From NCBI RefSeq assembly GCF_010634855.1, contig NZ_MWLQ01000021.1, forward strand, positions 62,001 to 126,000: a stretch of 64,000 bases of DNA, read 5' to 3'. This stretch comes from Microbacterium sp. B35-30. GTDB lineage: Bacteria; Actinomycetota; Actinomycetes; Actinomycetales; Microbacteriaceae. Each line of letters starts with the position of its first letter. Positions within the stretch are counted from its first letter, which is position 1. Below the pieces are notes generated by a model, which was not told where the DNA came from, ran no database searches, and saw only the letters and a list, made by a program, of their open reading frames with translations. This document shows positions 39,638 to 48,075 of the stretch, piece by piece. The position numbers were made by a program, and so were the translations under genes.

Positions 39638-40117
39638 ATGATCCGCACCGCACTCGCTTCCCGCCCCGGCCGCGCCGGGGCCGCGCTGACCGCCGTCACC
39701 GGGATCGCCCTCCTCGCCGGCTGTGCGCCGACGGCATCGGAGGCCGAGGAACCGGCCACGACCGACACCACGGAGAGCACCGACACCGGCTCGACCGACG
39801 CAGGCTCCGCAGGCACCGGCTCGTACGCCGACGGCACCTACACGGCTGACGGCTCGTACGCCACGCCCGAATCGGTGGAGAAGATCTCGGTCACCGTCAC
39901 CCTCGAGGGTGACGTGATCACCGACGTCGAGGTGACCGGTGACCCGCAGAAGCGCGAATCGGAGCAGTACCAGGGCGAGTTCATCGGCGGCATCGCCGAC
40001 GTGGTGGTGGGACAGGACATCGACGACATCCAGGTCAGCCGCGTCGCGGGATCCTCGCTCACCAGCAACGGGTTCAACGAGGCCATCGAGACCATCAAGG
40101 CCGAGGCGGCGAGCTAG
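39638..40117 (+). CDS. FMN-binding domain lipoprotein
   Basis: A 159-residue lipoprotein: signal sequence with lipobox LLAGC (Cys29), an Asp/Thr/Ser-rich linker (about 30-62), and a small FMN_bind domain (YADGTYTADGSY... to the end). The NqrC/RnfG-type flavinylation site SGAT-x-T appears here as AGSSLTS (residues 137-143), so Ser140 would carry the FMN phosphoester. It would sit outside the membrane as a one-electron carrier. AGGAGGACC precedes the ATG at 39638. The next gene, starting three bases after its stop, is the ApbE enzyme that attaches such FMN. Confidence 0.88.
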   Translation: MIRTALASRPGRAGAALTAVTGIALLAGCAPTASEAEEPATTDTTESTDTGSTDAGSAGTGSYADGTYTADGSYATPESVEKISVTVTLEGDVITDVEVTGDPQKRESEQYQGEFIGGIADVVVGQDIDDIQVSRVAGSSLTSNGFNEAIETIKAEAAS

Positions 40118-40120
40118 GCC

Positions 40121-41056
40121 GTGACAGGGGCGCCGGCGCCGTGGCGCTTCGACGCCATCGGCACGACGTGGGAGATCGTCACCGAGCACCGCCTGCCCAC
40201 GGCGGTGCGCGACGAGGTCTCCTCCCGCATCGACGAATTCGACCGCACGTGGTCGCGGTTCCGCGTGGACTCTGCGGTGAGCGCCCTCGGGCGCAGCGGG
40301 GGCACGATCCCTGCGCCCGCGGACGCCGTGCCGATGCTCGACGCCCTCGCGGCCCTCTCGAAGGCGACGCAGGGCGCCGTCAACCCGCTCATCGGGGCGT
40401 CGCTCGACGCCCTCGGCTACGACGCCGGGTACACGCTGCACGACCAGGGGGCGCTCCCTGCCCCGGCCGACTGGCGGCAGCGGCTCACCTGGGACGAGGG
40501 GCGCCTCGCGCTCATCGAGCCCGCCACCATCGACGTCGGCGCCCTGGGCAAGGGCCGCCTCGTCGACCTCGTGCTCGGCATCCTGATGCGCACCGAGACC
40601 GGCGACATCACGGTCGACGCCGGCGGCGACCTCGCGGTGCGGGGGCGGCCGCAGCGCATCGGGCTGGAGCATCCGTTCGATCCGCGTCGTGCGATCGGCG
40701 TGTGGGCGGTGACGGATGCCGCGCTCTGCGCCTCCGCCGTCAACCGGCGCTCATGGCCCTCTGCTGTGGGCACGATCCTGCACCACGTGCTCGACGCGCG
40801 CACCGGGCAGCCGGTGCGGACGATCGCCGCGACGTGGGCGGTGACGCAGGATGCGATGATCGCGGATGCCGTCGCGACGGCCCTGTTCTTCGACGGCGGC
40901 CCTCGCCTCGCTCACGAGTGGGGCGTCGACTGGGTGCGCATGACCACGGACGGCCGCGTGGAGTGGTCTCCGGGCTGCCGCGCCGACCTCTTCGTGCGAA
41001 CGGACCGCGGGGCCCGGACCGCGCCGGCTTCGCGACCGAATAGCCTTGAGCAGTGA
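40121..41056 (+). CDS. apbE: FAD:protein FMN transferase (ApbE family)
   Basis: A 311-residue flavin transferase that splits FAD and attaches FMN to Thr/Ser of target proteins outside the membrane. Motifs include IGTTWEIV, DRTWSRFRVDSAVSAL, TIDVGALGKGRLVD, VDAGGDLAVRG and the Mg2+ site region QDAMIADAVATALF. No clear signal peptide is seen, unlike many Gram-negative homologues, so export or a cytoplasmic-face activity remains open. GTG start. It lies between its likely substrate (39638-40117) and the MOSC gene, with a GTGA overlap to the latter. Confidence 0.93.
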   Translation: MTGAPAPWRFDAIGTTWEIVTEHRLPTAVRDEVSSRIDEFDRTWSRFRVDSAVSALGRSGGTIPAPADAVPMLDALAALSKATQGAVNPLIGASLDALGYDAGYTLHDQGALPAPADWRQRLTWDEGRLALIEPATIDVGALGKGRLVDLVLGILMRTETGDITVDAGGDLAVRGRPQRIGLEHPFDPRRAIGVWAVTDAALCASAVNRRSWPSAVGTILHHVLDARTGQPVRTIAATWAVTQDAMIADAVATALFFDGGPRLAHEWGVDWVRMTTDGRVEWSPGCRADLFVRTDRGARTAPASRPNSLEQ

Positions 41057-41619
41057 CCGAACCCCGCCCCGAACCCCCCACCGGACAGGTCGTCGCCGTC
41101 GCGCGCGACGACGCGCATCGCTTCAGCAAGCCGACGCGCGAGAGCATCGCCCTGATCGCGGGTCTCGGCGTCGAGGGCGACGCCCACGCCGGCACCACCG
41201 TGCAGCACCTGTCCCGCATCCGGCGAGACCCCACGACGCCGAATCTGCGGCAGGTGCACCTGATCCACGCCGAACTGTTCGACGACATGGCCGAGCGGGG
41301 CCACGAGGTGCACCCGGGTGCGCTGGGCGAGAATGTCACCACCGCGGGCATCGACCTGCTCGGGCTGTCGCGCGGCACGCGCCTGGAACTGGGCGACGAA
41401 GCCGTGGTCGAGATCACGGGCCTCCGCAACCCCTGCGTGCAGATCGACGGCGTCTCGGCAGGGCTGATGAAGGAGCTGGTCCACGTCGACGACACGGGCG
41501 CCACCGTGCGCCTGGCGGGCGTGATGTCGGTCGTGCTCGAGGGCGGCATCGTGCGCCCGGGCGACGGCATCCGTGTCATCCCGCCTGCGGGCCCCCACGA
41601 GCCCCTGCAGCCGGTGTGA
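41053..41619 (+). CDS. MOSC domain protein
   Basis: A 188-residue MOSC (molybdenum cofactor sulfurase C-terminal) protein of the YiiM group: GVEGDAHAG, the RQVHLIHAELFD segment, GALGENVTTAGIDL, and the conserved cysteine in RNPCVQID. MOSC proteins bind molybdenum cofactor or transfer sulfur to it. Its position inside a flavin-transfer operon, with 4-bp overlaps on both sides, is unexpected because no molybdoenzyme gene is nearby. A TAGCCT box lies 6 nt before its GTG, within the end of apbE, so an internal promoter is possible. Confidence 0.9.
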   Translation: MTEPRPEPPTGQVVAVARDDAHRFSKPTRESIALIAGLGVEGDAHAGTTVQHLSRIRRDPTTPNLRQVHLIHAELFDDMAERGHEVHPGALGENVTTAGIDLLGLSRGTRLELGDEAVVEITGLRNPCVQIDGVSAGLMKELVHVDDTGATVRLAGVMSVVLEGGIVRPGDGIRVIPPAGPHEPLQPV

Positions 41620-43187
41620 CCCCGATGGGCACCCTCACCGCCGTCTGGAACCGCGTCTTCGCGGTGCTCGGCCGCATGTCGATGTACCGCCTCGTCTACC
41701 TCGCGCTCGCCGCGCTGGCCGTCGTGGCGCTGCTGCTGTCGTTCTTCGGCCTCGTCGGCCCCGATCCGCTGCAGCTCGTGGTGACGCTCGCCGTGCTCGC
41801 GGCCGTGTGCGTGGGGGTGGATGCCGCGGCCCAGCGCCTGCTGAACCTGCCCTGGCGCCTGGAGTCCTCGCTGATCACGGCGCACATCCTGCTGTTCGTG
41901 CTGCGTCCCACGATCGAGCTCGCCGGTCTTCTCGGGATCGTGATCGCGGCCGCCGTCGCGTCGCTGTCGAAGTACGTGCTCGCCTGGCGCGGGCGCCACA
42001 TCTTCAACCCCGCAGCCGTGGGCGCGACGGTGCTCACCCTGCTGAGCCTGGTGTGGCCGGATCTCGGCGCGTCGTCATGGTGGGTCGGGACGCCGGCGCT
42101 CGCGGCGCCCGTGATCCTGCTCGGGCTCGCGGTGCTGGTGCGCACCGAGAAGCTCAGGGTGGTCGCGGTGTTCCTGGTGTTCGCGGTCGCTGTGGCGGTC
42201 TTCCGCACCGCCGCGCAGTACCAGGCGGCCGGGGTCGACCTCGATGTGCTCGACGTGCTGTGGCCGGTGCTCTGGTCGTCCCCGTTCCTCTTCCTCGGCG
42301 CGTTCATGCTCTCCGAGCCGCTTACGCTGCCGCCGCGGCGCTGGCAGCAGCTCACGGTGGCCACCGTCGTCGGCGTGCTGGCGGGCTGGCCCATCCCCAT
42401 CGGCGACATCACCCTCGGCCAGGAGCGGGCGCTGCTCGTCGGAAACCTCGTGGCCTTCGCGTTCGCGGTGCGCACGGCCGTGCGGCTCACCCTCGTGTCG
42501 CGGTCGGAGCGCACGCCGAGCGTGCAGGAGCTGACGTTCCGGGTGCATGACCGGCTGGCGTTCCTGCCGGGTCAGTACCTCGAGCTCGAGGTGCCGCACC
42601 GCCACCCCGACGCCCGGGGCACGCGCCGCGAGTTCAGCATCGCGTCGGCCCCCGAAGAGCTGCCGCTCCTGAAGGTCGCGTTCAAGGACGGCAAGACCAC
42701 CAAGCCGCTGAGCTCGTACAAGAAGGCGCTCGCAGAGGTGCAACCCGGCGACGCCCTTGCGATCACGGGCGTCTGGGGCGACTTCCTGCTGCCCAAGCGA
42801 GACGCCGCGCCGATCCTGATGGTGGCCGCCGGCATCGGCGTCACGCCGTTCGTGTCGCAGCTGCGCCACGCGCAGGAAGCGGGCCTCGACCGCGACATCG
42901 TGCTGGTCTACGTCGCGTCCGACTCCTCGGAGCTCGCGTACCGCGACGAGATCGCGGCATCCGGAGCCCACGTCATCGTGTTCACGCGCGATCGACCGGC
43001 CGACCTGCCCGACCACTGGGTCTGGGCGCGGGGCGTGCGCCTCGACGCCGACGGGCTGCTGCGTGTGGTGCCCGACATCGCCTCGCGGCACGCGTACATC
43101 TCGGGCCCGGCGGCCCTGATCGCCGATCTCGCACCGGCGCTCGAGCGCGCCCGCTCGATCACCACGGACGCCTTCAGCGGCTACTGA
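41616..43187 (+). CDS. NqrB/RnfD-like membrane protein fused to ferredoxin-NAD(P)+ reductase domain
   Basis: About 523 residues. The first about 285 contain eight or nine transmembrane helices with the NqrB/RnfD signature RGRHIFNPAAVGAT. The rest is an FNR module: FAD-binding GQYLELEVPH and RREFSIAS (about 335-342), and nucleotide-binding AAGIGVTPFVSQL (about 404-416). The fusion links cytosolic NAD(P)H oxidation to a membrane flavin domain in one chain. With the FMN lipoprotein and ApbE it fits the group of flavin-based transmembrane electron-transfer systems described around ApbE. I take the GTG at 41616, which gives a GTGA overlap with the MOSC gene; the ATG at 41625 is the alternative. 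Electron acceptor unknown. Confidence 0.88.
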   Translation: MTPMGTLTAVWNRVFAVLGRMSMYRLVYLALAALAVVALLLSFFGLVGPDPLQLVVTLAVLAAVCVGVDAAAQRLLNLPWRLESSLITAHILLFVLRPTIELAGLLGIVIAAAVASLSKYVLAWRGRHIFNPAAVGATVLTLLSLVWPDLGASSWWVGTPALAAPVILLGLAVLVRTEKLRVVAVFLVFAVAVAVFRTAAQYQAAGVDLDVLDVLWPVLWSSPFLFLGAFMLSEPLTLPPRRWQQLTVATVVGVLAGWPIPIGDITLGQERALLVGNLVAFAFAVRTAVRLTLVSRSERTPSVQELTFRVHDRLAFLPGQYLELEVPHRHPDARGTRREFSIASAPEELPLLKVAFKDGKTTKPLSSYKKALAEVQPGDALAITGVWGDFLLPKRDAAPILMVAAGIGVTPFVSQLRHAQEAGLDRDIVLVYVASDSSELAYRDEIAASGAHVIVFTRDRPADLPDHWVWARGVRLDADGLLRVVPDIASRHAYISGPAALIADLAPALERARSITTDAFSGY

Positions 43188-43197
43188 GGGCCGGGGC

Positions 43198-44790
43198 TCA
43201 GGCCGGGTCGGCGGGTCGAGCGGGCAGGCGCACCTCGAACGTCGTGTCGCCCGGAACGCTGTCGACACGGATGCTGCCGCCGTGGGCATCGACGATGGCT
43301 CGGGCGATCGAGAGGCCGAGGCCGGTGCCGCCGGTCTGGCGCGCACGCGAGCGGTCGGCGCGCGAGAACCGCTCGAACAGCTCGTCGCTGATCGACGGAT
43401 CGATGCCGGGTCCGTTGTCGTGCACCCGGAGTATCGCGGTGCCGTCGTCGCGAGCGACGCCCACCGTCACGGTCGTACCTGCCGGCGTGTGGGTGCGGGC
43501 GTTGGCCAGGAGGTTGGCGGCGACCTGGTGCAGCCGGCCGGTGTCGCCGGCGACGAGCACGGGCTCATCGCCCACCTCGAGCACCCACTCGTGGTCGGGA
43601 CCCGTGGGCCGCGCATCGCCGACCGCGTCGATCACGAGCCGCGTCAGGTCGACCGTGCCGTAGACGAGTTCCTGGCCTTCATCGAGGCGCGCCAGCAGCA
43701 GCAGGTCCTCCACGAGCGAGGTCATGCGCAGCGACTGCGCCTGGATGCGCTCGAGCGACGCCTCTGTGGTCTCGATGGTGGCGGCGCCCTGACCGCGGCT
43801 GAGCGCCTTGAGCGAGAGCTCGGAGTAGCCGCGGATCGACGAGAGCGGAGTGCGCAGCTCATGGCTGGCGTCGGCGACGAACGCGCGCATGCGCTCCTCG
43901 TTGCGCTGACGCGCCGTGAGCGACTCGTCGACGTGGTCGAGGAGCGTGTTCAGCGCCTCTCCCACCCGGCCGACCTCCGTGCGGGGGTCGGCCTCACGTG
44001 CCGGCACCCGCTCGGCGATGGTGACCTCGCCCTGGTCGAGCCGCTGCGTCGAGACCCTGGCCGCGGTGTCGGCGACGGCGCGCAGCGGGGCGAGGCCCCG
44101 GCGGATGGTCCAGGCCGTGGCGACCGCGAGGAGGAGGAGCCCGCCTGCCGTGAGGAGGCCGATCGTCGTGAGCATGCGGCCGATCGTCGCCGCGACGTCG
44201 TCGCGGGACAGTCCCAGGACGACGATGGATCCCCCGACCGGCTCTCCCTGCACGCGGAACGTCCCCACGTCGTCGATCTTCACGACGAGGGGGCCTTCGT
44301 CGGGGATGCGTTCGATGAGCTGCGCGATCTGGTCCTCGGTGAGGGCCTCCACCGAGCCATCCTCCGCGGTGTAGGCGGCCGTCGGAGCATGCGGAGGCGT
44401 CTCGACGACGAGCAGGGTTCCCGGCGGCATCGGCTGCTCGGCGAGGATCTGCTCCGCCGTGAAGCCGGCGGCGATGGGTCCGCGAACCATGTTCGCGGTG
44501 CGTGCGGTCTGCGACTCCAGGTCCTTCGCCAGGCCGTCCTCCAGGACGCTGCCGAGGATCGCGCTGGTCGCGACCGCGACGAGCACCATGATGAACGACG
44601 TGATGCCCACCACCGTGACGATGAGCTTGCGCTGCAGCGTCCACGGCGCTCGGCGGGGGAGCGGCCTGTCGGCGGGCGAGCCGGTCGCGGTGTCGGACGC
44701 GTCGAGGGGGGCTTCGGCGGCCGCCGAGGCGCCGCCCGCGGCATCCGTCCTCGTCTTCGCCGCGGGTCCTCCGGCGGTCCTGTCGGTCAC
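43198..44790 (-). CDS. Sensor histidine kinase
   Basis: A 530-residue membrane kinase. The Ala/Thr/Pro-rich cytoplasmic N-terminus is followed by a first transmembrane helix (RKLIVTVVGITSFIMVLV), an extracytoplasmic sensor of about 130 residues, a second helix (LTTIGLLTAGGLLLLAV), HAMP, HisKA with DASHELRTPLSSI (phospho-accepting His310), and HATPase with N-box NLLANARTHTP, G1 HDNGPGID and G2 GTGLGLSIA. The GTG start at 44790 overlaps the response-regulator stop (GTGA), so the pair is co-translated. The divergent MacB-like exporter suggests the sensed stress is an envelope-active compound, but the ligand is unknown. Confidence 0.95.
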   Translation of the reverse strand: MTDRTAGGPAAKTRTDAAGGASAAAEAPLDASDTATGSPADRPLPRRAPWTLQRKLIVTVVGITSFIMVLVAVATSAILGSVLEDGLAKDLESQTARTANMVRGPIAAGFTAEQILAEQPMPPGTLLVVETPPHAPTAAYTAEDGSVEALTEDQIAQLIERIPDEGPLVVKIDDVGTFRVQGEPVGGSIVVLGLSRDDVAATIGRMLTTIGLLTAGGLLLLAVATAWTIRRGLAPLRAVADTAARVSTQRLDQGEVTIAERVPAREADPRTEVGRVGEALNTLLDHVDESLTARQRNEERMRAFVADASHELRTPLSSIRGYSELSLKALSRGQGAATIETTEASLERIQAQSLRMTSLVEDLLLLARLDEGQELVYGTVDLTRLVIDAVGDARPTGPDHEWVLEVGDEPVLVAGDTGRLHQVAANLLANARTHTPAGTTVTVGVARDDGTAILRVHDNGPGIDPSISDELFERFSRADRSRARQTGGTGLGLSIARAIVDAHGGSIRVDSVPGDTTFEVRLPARPADPA

Positions 44791-45515
44791 TGGGGCGCCT
44801 TGATCATGTAGCCGACGCCGCGCACGGTGTGGATGAGGGGCTCGCGACCGGCGTCGATCTTCTTGCGCAGGTACGAGATGTAGAGCTCGACGACGCTGGA
44901 GCGGCCGCCGAAGTCGTAGTTCCACACGCGGTCGAGGATCTGCGCCTTCGAGACCACGCGGCGCTGGTTGCGCATGAGGTAGCGGAGCAGTTCGAACTCG
45001 GTGGCGGTGAGCTCGATCTCCTCGCCCGAGCGCTCGACCTCGTGGCTGTCCTCGTTGAGGCTGAGGTCGCCGACGCGGAGGATCGGCTCCGCCCCTGCCG
45101 CGTGGGCGGTCCCGGCGCGGCGCATGAGGCCGCGGAGGCGTGCGACCACCTCCTCGAGGCTGAAGGGCTTGGTGACATAGTCGTCGCCGCCGGCGGTGAG
45201 CCCGGCGACACGGTCGTTCACGGCATCCTTCGCGGTCAGGAACAGCACCGGAACGTCGTCGCCGGCCTGACGCAGCCGCTGCAGCACGGCCATGCCGTCG
45301 AGGTCGGGCATCATGATGTCGAGCACCATGGCGTCCGGCTCGAACTCGCGCGCCGCCTGCAGCGCCTCGAACCCCGAGCCGGCCGTCCGCACCTCCCAGC
45401 CCTCCATGCGCAGCGCCATCGACAGCAGGTCGGTGAGCATCTGCTCGTCGTCCACCACGAGCACACGGAGGTTCGAGCCGTCGGGACGCAGCAGGGTGGG
45501 CGCGGGGTTGGTCAT
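44787..45515 (-). CDS. OmpR/PhoB family response regulator
   Basis: A 242-residue regulator. The receiver domain has the acidic pocket D22-D23, phospho-acceptor Asp66 in LDIMMPDLDG and the switch residues in FLTAKDA. The C-terminal winged helix (about 145-240) ends SVVELYISYLRKKIDAGREPLIHTVRGVGYMI in consensus form. A CACACT box 6 nt before the ATG gives a possible leaderless start. Repeated CTATG boxes upstream (45534-45564 and 45617-45632), with 11-12-bp spacing, are the likely DNA sites. Confidence 0.95.
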   Translation of the reverse strand: MTNPAPTLLRPDGSNLRVLVVDDEQMLTDLLSMALRMEGWEVRTAGSGFEALQAAREFEPDAMVLDIMMPDLDGMAVLQRLRQAGDDVPVLFLTAKDAVNDRVAGLTAGGDDYVTKPFSLEEVVARLRGLMRRAGTAHAAGAEPILRVGDLSLNEDSHEVERSGEEIELTATEFELLRYLMRNQRRVVSKAQILDRVWNYDFGGRSSVVELYISYLRKKIDAGREPLIHTVRGVGYMIKAPQ

Positions 45516-45533
45516 GCGTCCAGTGTGGCGGTC

Positions 45534-45632
45534 TTCCTATGTGGTTCCTATGGAGCCCGCTATGCGCCGGCTGTGAACCGCGCCGCCGACGCGACCTTCG
45601 CCGCGGCATCCGGCTTCATACCGTCTCCATAG
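45534..45632. promoter_or_regulatory. Candidate response-regulator binding sites between the two-component and ABC exporter operons
   Basis: TTCCTATG occurs at 45534-45541 and 45545-45552 (11-bp period), with a third CTATG at 45560-45564. A related sequence lies inverted at 45617-45632: CTATGGAG-CCCG-CTATG on the plus strand (45548-45564) against CTATGGAG-ACG-GTATG on the minus strand. Direct repeats with 10-12-bp period are typical for OmpR-family dimers. The 195-bp divergent region lies between the regulator (leftward) and the exporter (rightward). Confidence 0.6.
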
Positions 45633-45710
45633 CTCCCGCTGGCGGCGCACATGAGCGGGCTCCGTAGCTTCCCCTCGACGGCCGGCATTCCGCCCGCCGA
45701 GAGGAGACCC

Positions 45711-47180
45711 ATGTACCTGACCTATCTGCGGCGGGAGCTGGCCGGCCGCAAGAAGCAGACGATCATCGTGGCGGCGGGCCTCGCGATCGCCATCGCGCTC
45801 GTGATGATCGTGAACTCGCTCGCCGCCGGCGTCAGCGCCGCGCAGGCCGAGGCGCTCGAGTCGGTGTACGGCGTCGGCACCGACCTCACCGTCACGGGCG
45901 CGCAGGCCGAGCCCGGGCAGGGCGGCGCGCGCTTCGACTTCGCCGAGGACGGCGGTGAGACCACCGACGACGGCACCACCGAGCTCAGCCAGTCGCGCCT
46001 GGTGACCGAGCCCATGCGATCGACCCTCGACGCGTCGACGCTCGACACCGTGACCGGCGTGGAGGGCGTGGGCGCGGCATCCGGTGCGCTCAGCCTCACC
46101 AACATGACCTTCGCCGGGGAGCTGCCCCAGCGTCCTGATGACTCGGGGGACTCCACCCAGGCCATGCCCCCGCAGCAGACCGAAGGCGAGGCCGGGGGCG
46201 GCGGATTCGTCGGCGGCTCGTTCGACGTGGATTCGTTCACGGTGCTCGGCATCGACCCGTCGGCGGATGCCGTGGGTCCGCTGTCCGCTGTGGAACTCGG
46301 CGACGGCCGGGGCCTCGAGGCATCCGACGCCGGCGCGTACGTGGCGGTGCTCGATGCGACCTACGCCGCGACCGCCGACCTCGCAGTCGGCGACACCATC
46401 GACGTCGGCGGCGAGGAGTTCGAGGTCGTCGGGATCGCGGCATCGACCTCGGACGAGGCCGACACTGCGTCGAACGTGTACATCCCGCTGGACGTGGCCC
46501 AGGAGCTCTCGGGCGCGGGAGACGTGATCTCGACGGTCTACGTGCAGGCTGAGACCTCCGACGACACCTCGGCGGTGCAGACGGCGCTCCAGGAGGAGCT
46601 GCCCGAGGCGACCGTGAGCTCGCAGTCCGAGCTCGCCTCGACCGTGTCGGGGTCGCTCTCGAGCGCGTCGTCGCTGATCACGAACCTGGGCACCTGGCTG
46701 TCCCTCATCGTGCTCGCCGTCGCACTGGTGCTCGCGGTGCTGTTCACGATCTCGGGCGTCTCGCGCCGAACCCGCGAGTTCGGCACGCTCAAGGCGATCG
46801 GCTGGTCCAACGGCCGCGTCGTGGGGCAGGTCGCGGGCGAATCGGTCGTGCAGGGGCTCATCGGCGGCGTCGCCGGTCTCCTGATCGGCTTCGCCGGCAT
46901 CCTGGCCATCAACCTCATCTCGCCCACCATCTCGACGGCTCCCGCCGCCGAGAGCTTCGGCCCCGGTGACGGCGGGGGCGCGGTGTCCCGCGGTGGCCCG
47001 TTCGGCGCTGCGGTCATGCAGCAGACGGGAGCCGACATCGTGCTGCAGGCGCCGGTCACGCTCTGGGTCGTCGTCGCGGCCGTCGGCATCGCGGTGCTCG
47101 GGGGCCTCGTGGCCGGCGCGTTCGGCGGCTGGCGGGCCGCGCGGCTGAGTCCCGCCGAAGCGCTCCGCTCGGTCGGTTGA
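45711..47180 (+). CDS. MacB/FtsX-type ABC transporter permease
   Basis: A 489-residue permease with the MacB layout: one N-terminal transmembrane helix (about 20-40), a large extracytoplasmic domain of about 280 residues with Gly/Asp/Glu-rich inserts, then three helices near the C-terminus, the first containing SLIVLAVALVLAVLFTISGVS. The FtsX-type cytoplasmic loop RTREFGTLKAIGWSNGRV is present. Such transporters move or extrude substrates by mechanotransmission without passing them through the membrane. GAGGAG precedes the ATG at 45711. The partner ATPase follows 95 bp downstream. Confidence 0.93.
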   Translation: MYLTYLRRELAGRKKQTIIVAAGLAIAIALVMIVNSLAAGVSAAQAEALESVYGVGTDLTVTGAQAEPGQGGARFDFAEDGGETTDDGTTELSQSRLVTEPMRSTLDASTLDTVTGVEGVGAASGALSLTNMTFAGELPQRPDDSGDSTQAMPPQQTEGEAGGGGFVGGSFDVDSFTVLGIDPSADAVGPLSAVELGDGRGLEASDAGAYVAVLDATYAATADLAVGDTIDVGGEEFEVVGIAASTSDEADTASNVYIPLDVAQELSGAGDVISTVYVQAETSDDTSAVQTALQEELPEATVSSQSELASTVSGSLSSASSLITNLGTWLSLIVLAVALVLAVLFTISGVSRRTREFGTLKAIGWSNGRVVGQVAGESVVQGLIGGVAGLLIGFAGILAINLISPTISTAPAAESFGPGDGGGAVSRGGPFGAAVMQQTGADIVLQAPVTLWVVVAAVGIAVLGGLVAGAFGGWRAARLSPAEALRSVG

Positions 47181-47275
47181 GGCATCCGATGTCCGACGCC
47201 ATCCGCACCGCCCCCGAACCCGTCTCCGCAGAAGTCATCTCCGCAGAACCCGCCTCCAGGAAGGGAGAGCACGTC

Positions 47276-48004
47276 ATGACCATGATCGACACTGAGGCCC
47301 ATTCGGCTCCGGATGCCGCAGCCCCGGCGCAGTACCGGCTCGAGGGTGTCACCCGCACCTACACGCAGAAGGGCCGCATCGTGAAGGCGCTGGCCGGCGT
47401 CGACCTCACGATCGACGCGGGAGACTTCGTCACGATCCAGGGACCGACCGGCGGGGGCAAGTCCACCTTGCTGCAGCTGCTGGGTGCGCTCGACCGGCCC
47501 AGCACCGGCTCGGTGCACCTGGGCGAGATCGACATCGCGACGGCGAGCAACCGCGAGTTGGGGCGGATCCGCGCGCACGAGATCGGCTTCGTGTTCCAGG
47601 GGTTCAACCTCATCCCGACGCTCACCGCGCACGAGAACGTCGACATGGCGCTGGAGCCGCTCGGGCTGTCGAAGGACGAGCGCTCCGCCCGCGTCACGGA
47701 GGCCCTCTCGCACGTCGGTCTCGCGGACCGCGCCGACCACCGTCCCGGCGAGCTCTCAGGCGGCCAGCAGCAGCGGGTCGCGATCGCGCGCGCGATCGTG
47801 AAGCGCCCGCGCGTCCTCCTCGCCGACGAGCCGACCGGCAACCTCGACGAGAGCACGCGCGACGAGATCCTCTCGGTGCTGCAGGCTCTCAACGCCGAAG
47901 GCCTCACGCTCATCGTCGTCACGCACGACTCCGCTGTCGCGCGCCGCGCCCGGCGCCGGCTGCGTCTGGACAAGGGCTCGGTGCGCGAGATCACTCGCCG
48001 GTGA
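47276..48004 (+). CDS. ABC transporter ATP-binding protein (MacB/LolD type)
   Basis: A 242-residue ATPase: Walker A GPTGGGKST, Q-loop GFVFQGFNLIPTLTAHENV (the LolD/MacB hallmark), signature LSGGQQQR, Walker B VLLADEPTGNLDES and H-loop VVTHDS. The frame is open upstream to an ATG at 47189, but that 29-codon leader contains a short direct repeat and no homology, whereas a strong CAGGAAGGGAG lies about 8 nt before the ATG at 47276, which also gives the family length. Forms the exporter with 45711-47180. Confidence 0.92.
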   Translation: MTMIDTEAHSAPDAAAPAQYRLEGVTRTYTQKGRIVKALAGVDLTIDAGDFVTIQGPTGGGKSTLLQLLGALDRPSTGSVHLGEIDIATASNRELGRIRAHEIGFVFQGFNLIPTLTAHENVDMALEPLGLSKDERSARVTEALSHVGLADRADHRPGELSGGQQQRVAIARAIVKRPRVLLADEPTGNLDESTRDEILSVLQALNAEGLTLIVVTHDSAVARRARRRLRLDKGSVREITRR

Positions 48005-48015
48005 TCGGCCGGCGC

Positions 48016-48075
48016 CGCTGATCAGCCCGCCGCTGATCAGCCCGCCGCTGATCAGCCCGACGCTGATCAGCCGGC
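48016..48075. repeat. Four 15-bp tandem repeats, each with the palindrome GCTGATCAGC
   Basis: Units CGCTGATCAGCCCGC start at 48016, 48031, 48046 and 48061, with single-base changes in the last two. Each contains the perfect 10-bp palindrome GCTGATCAGC. The array lies between the convergent ABC ATPase and dehydrogenase genes and contains the stop codon of the latter in its fourth unit. Four adjacent palindromes could act together as a transcription or exonuclease barrier. Confidence 0.9.

Noticed and set aside
47189..47275. N-terminal extension of the MacB-type ATPase to the ATG at 47189
   Set aside because: The extra residues contain a short direct repeat with no homology, while the ATG at 47276 has a strong Shine-Dalgarno and gives normal length.
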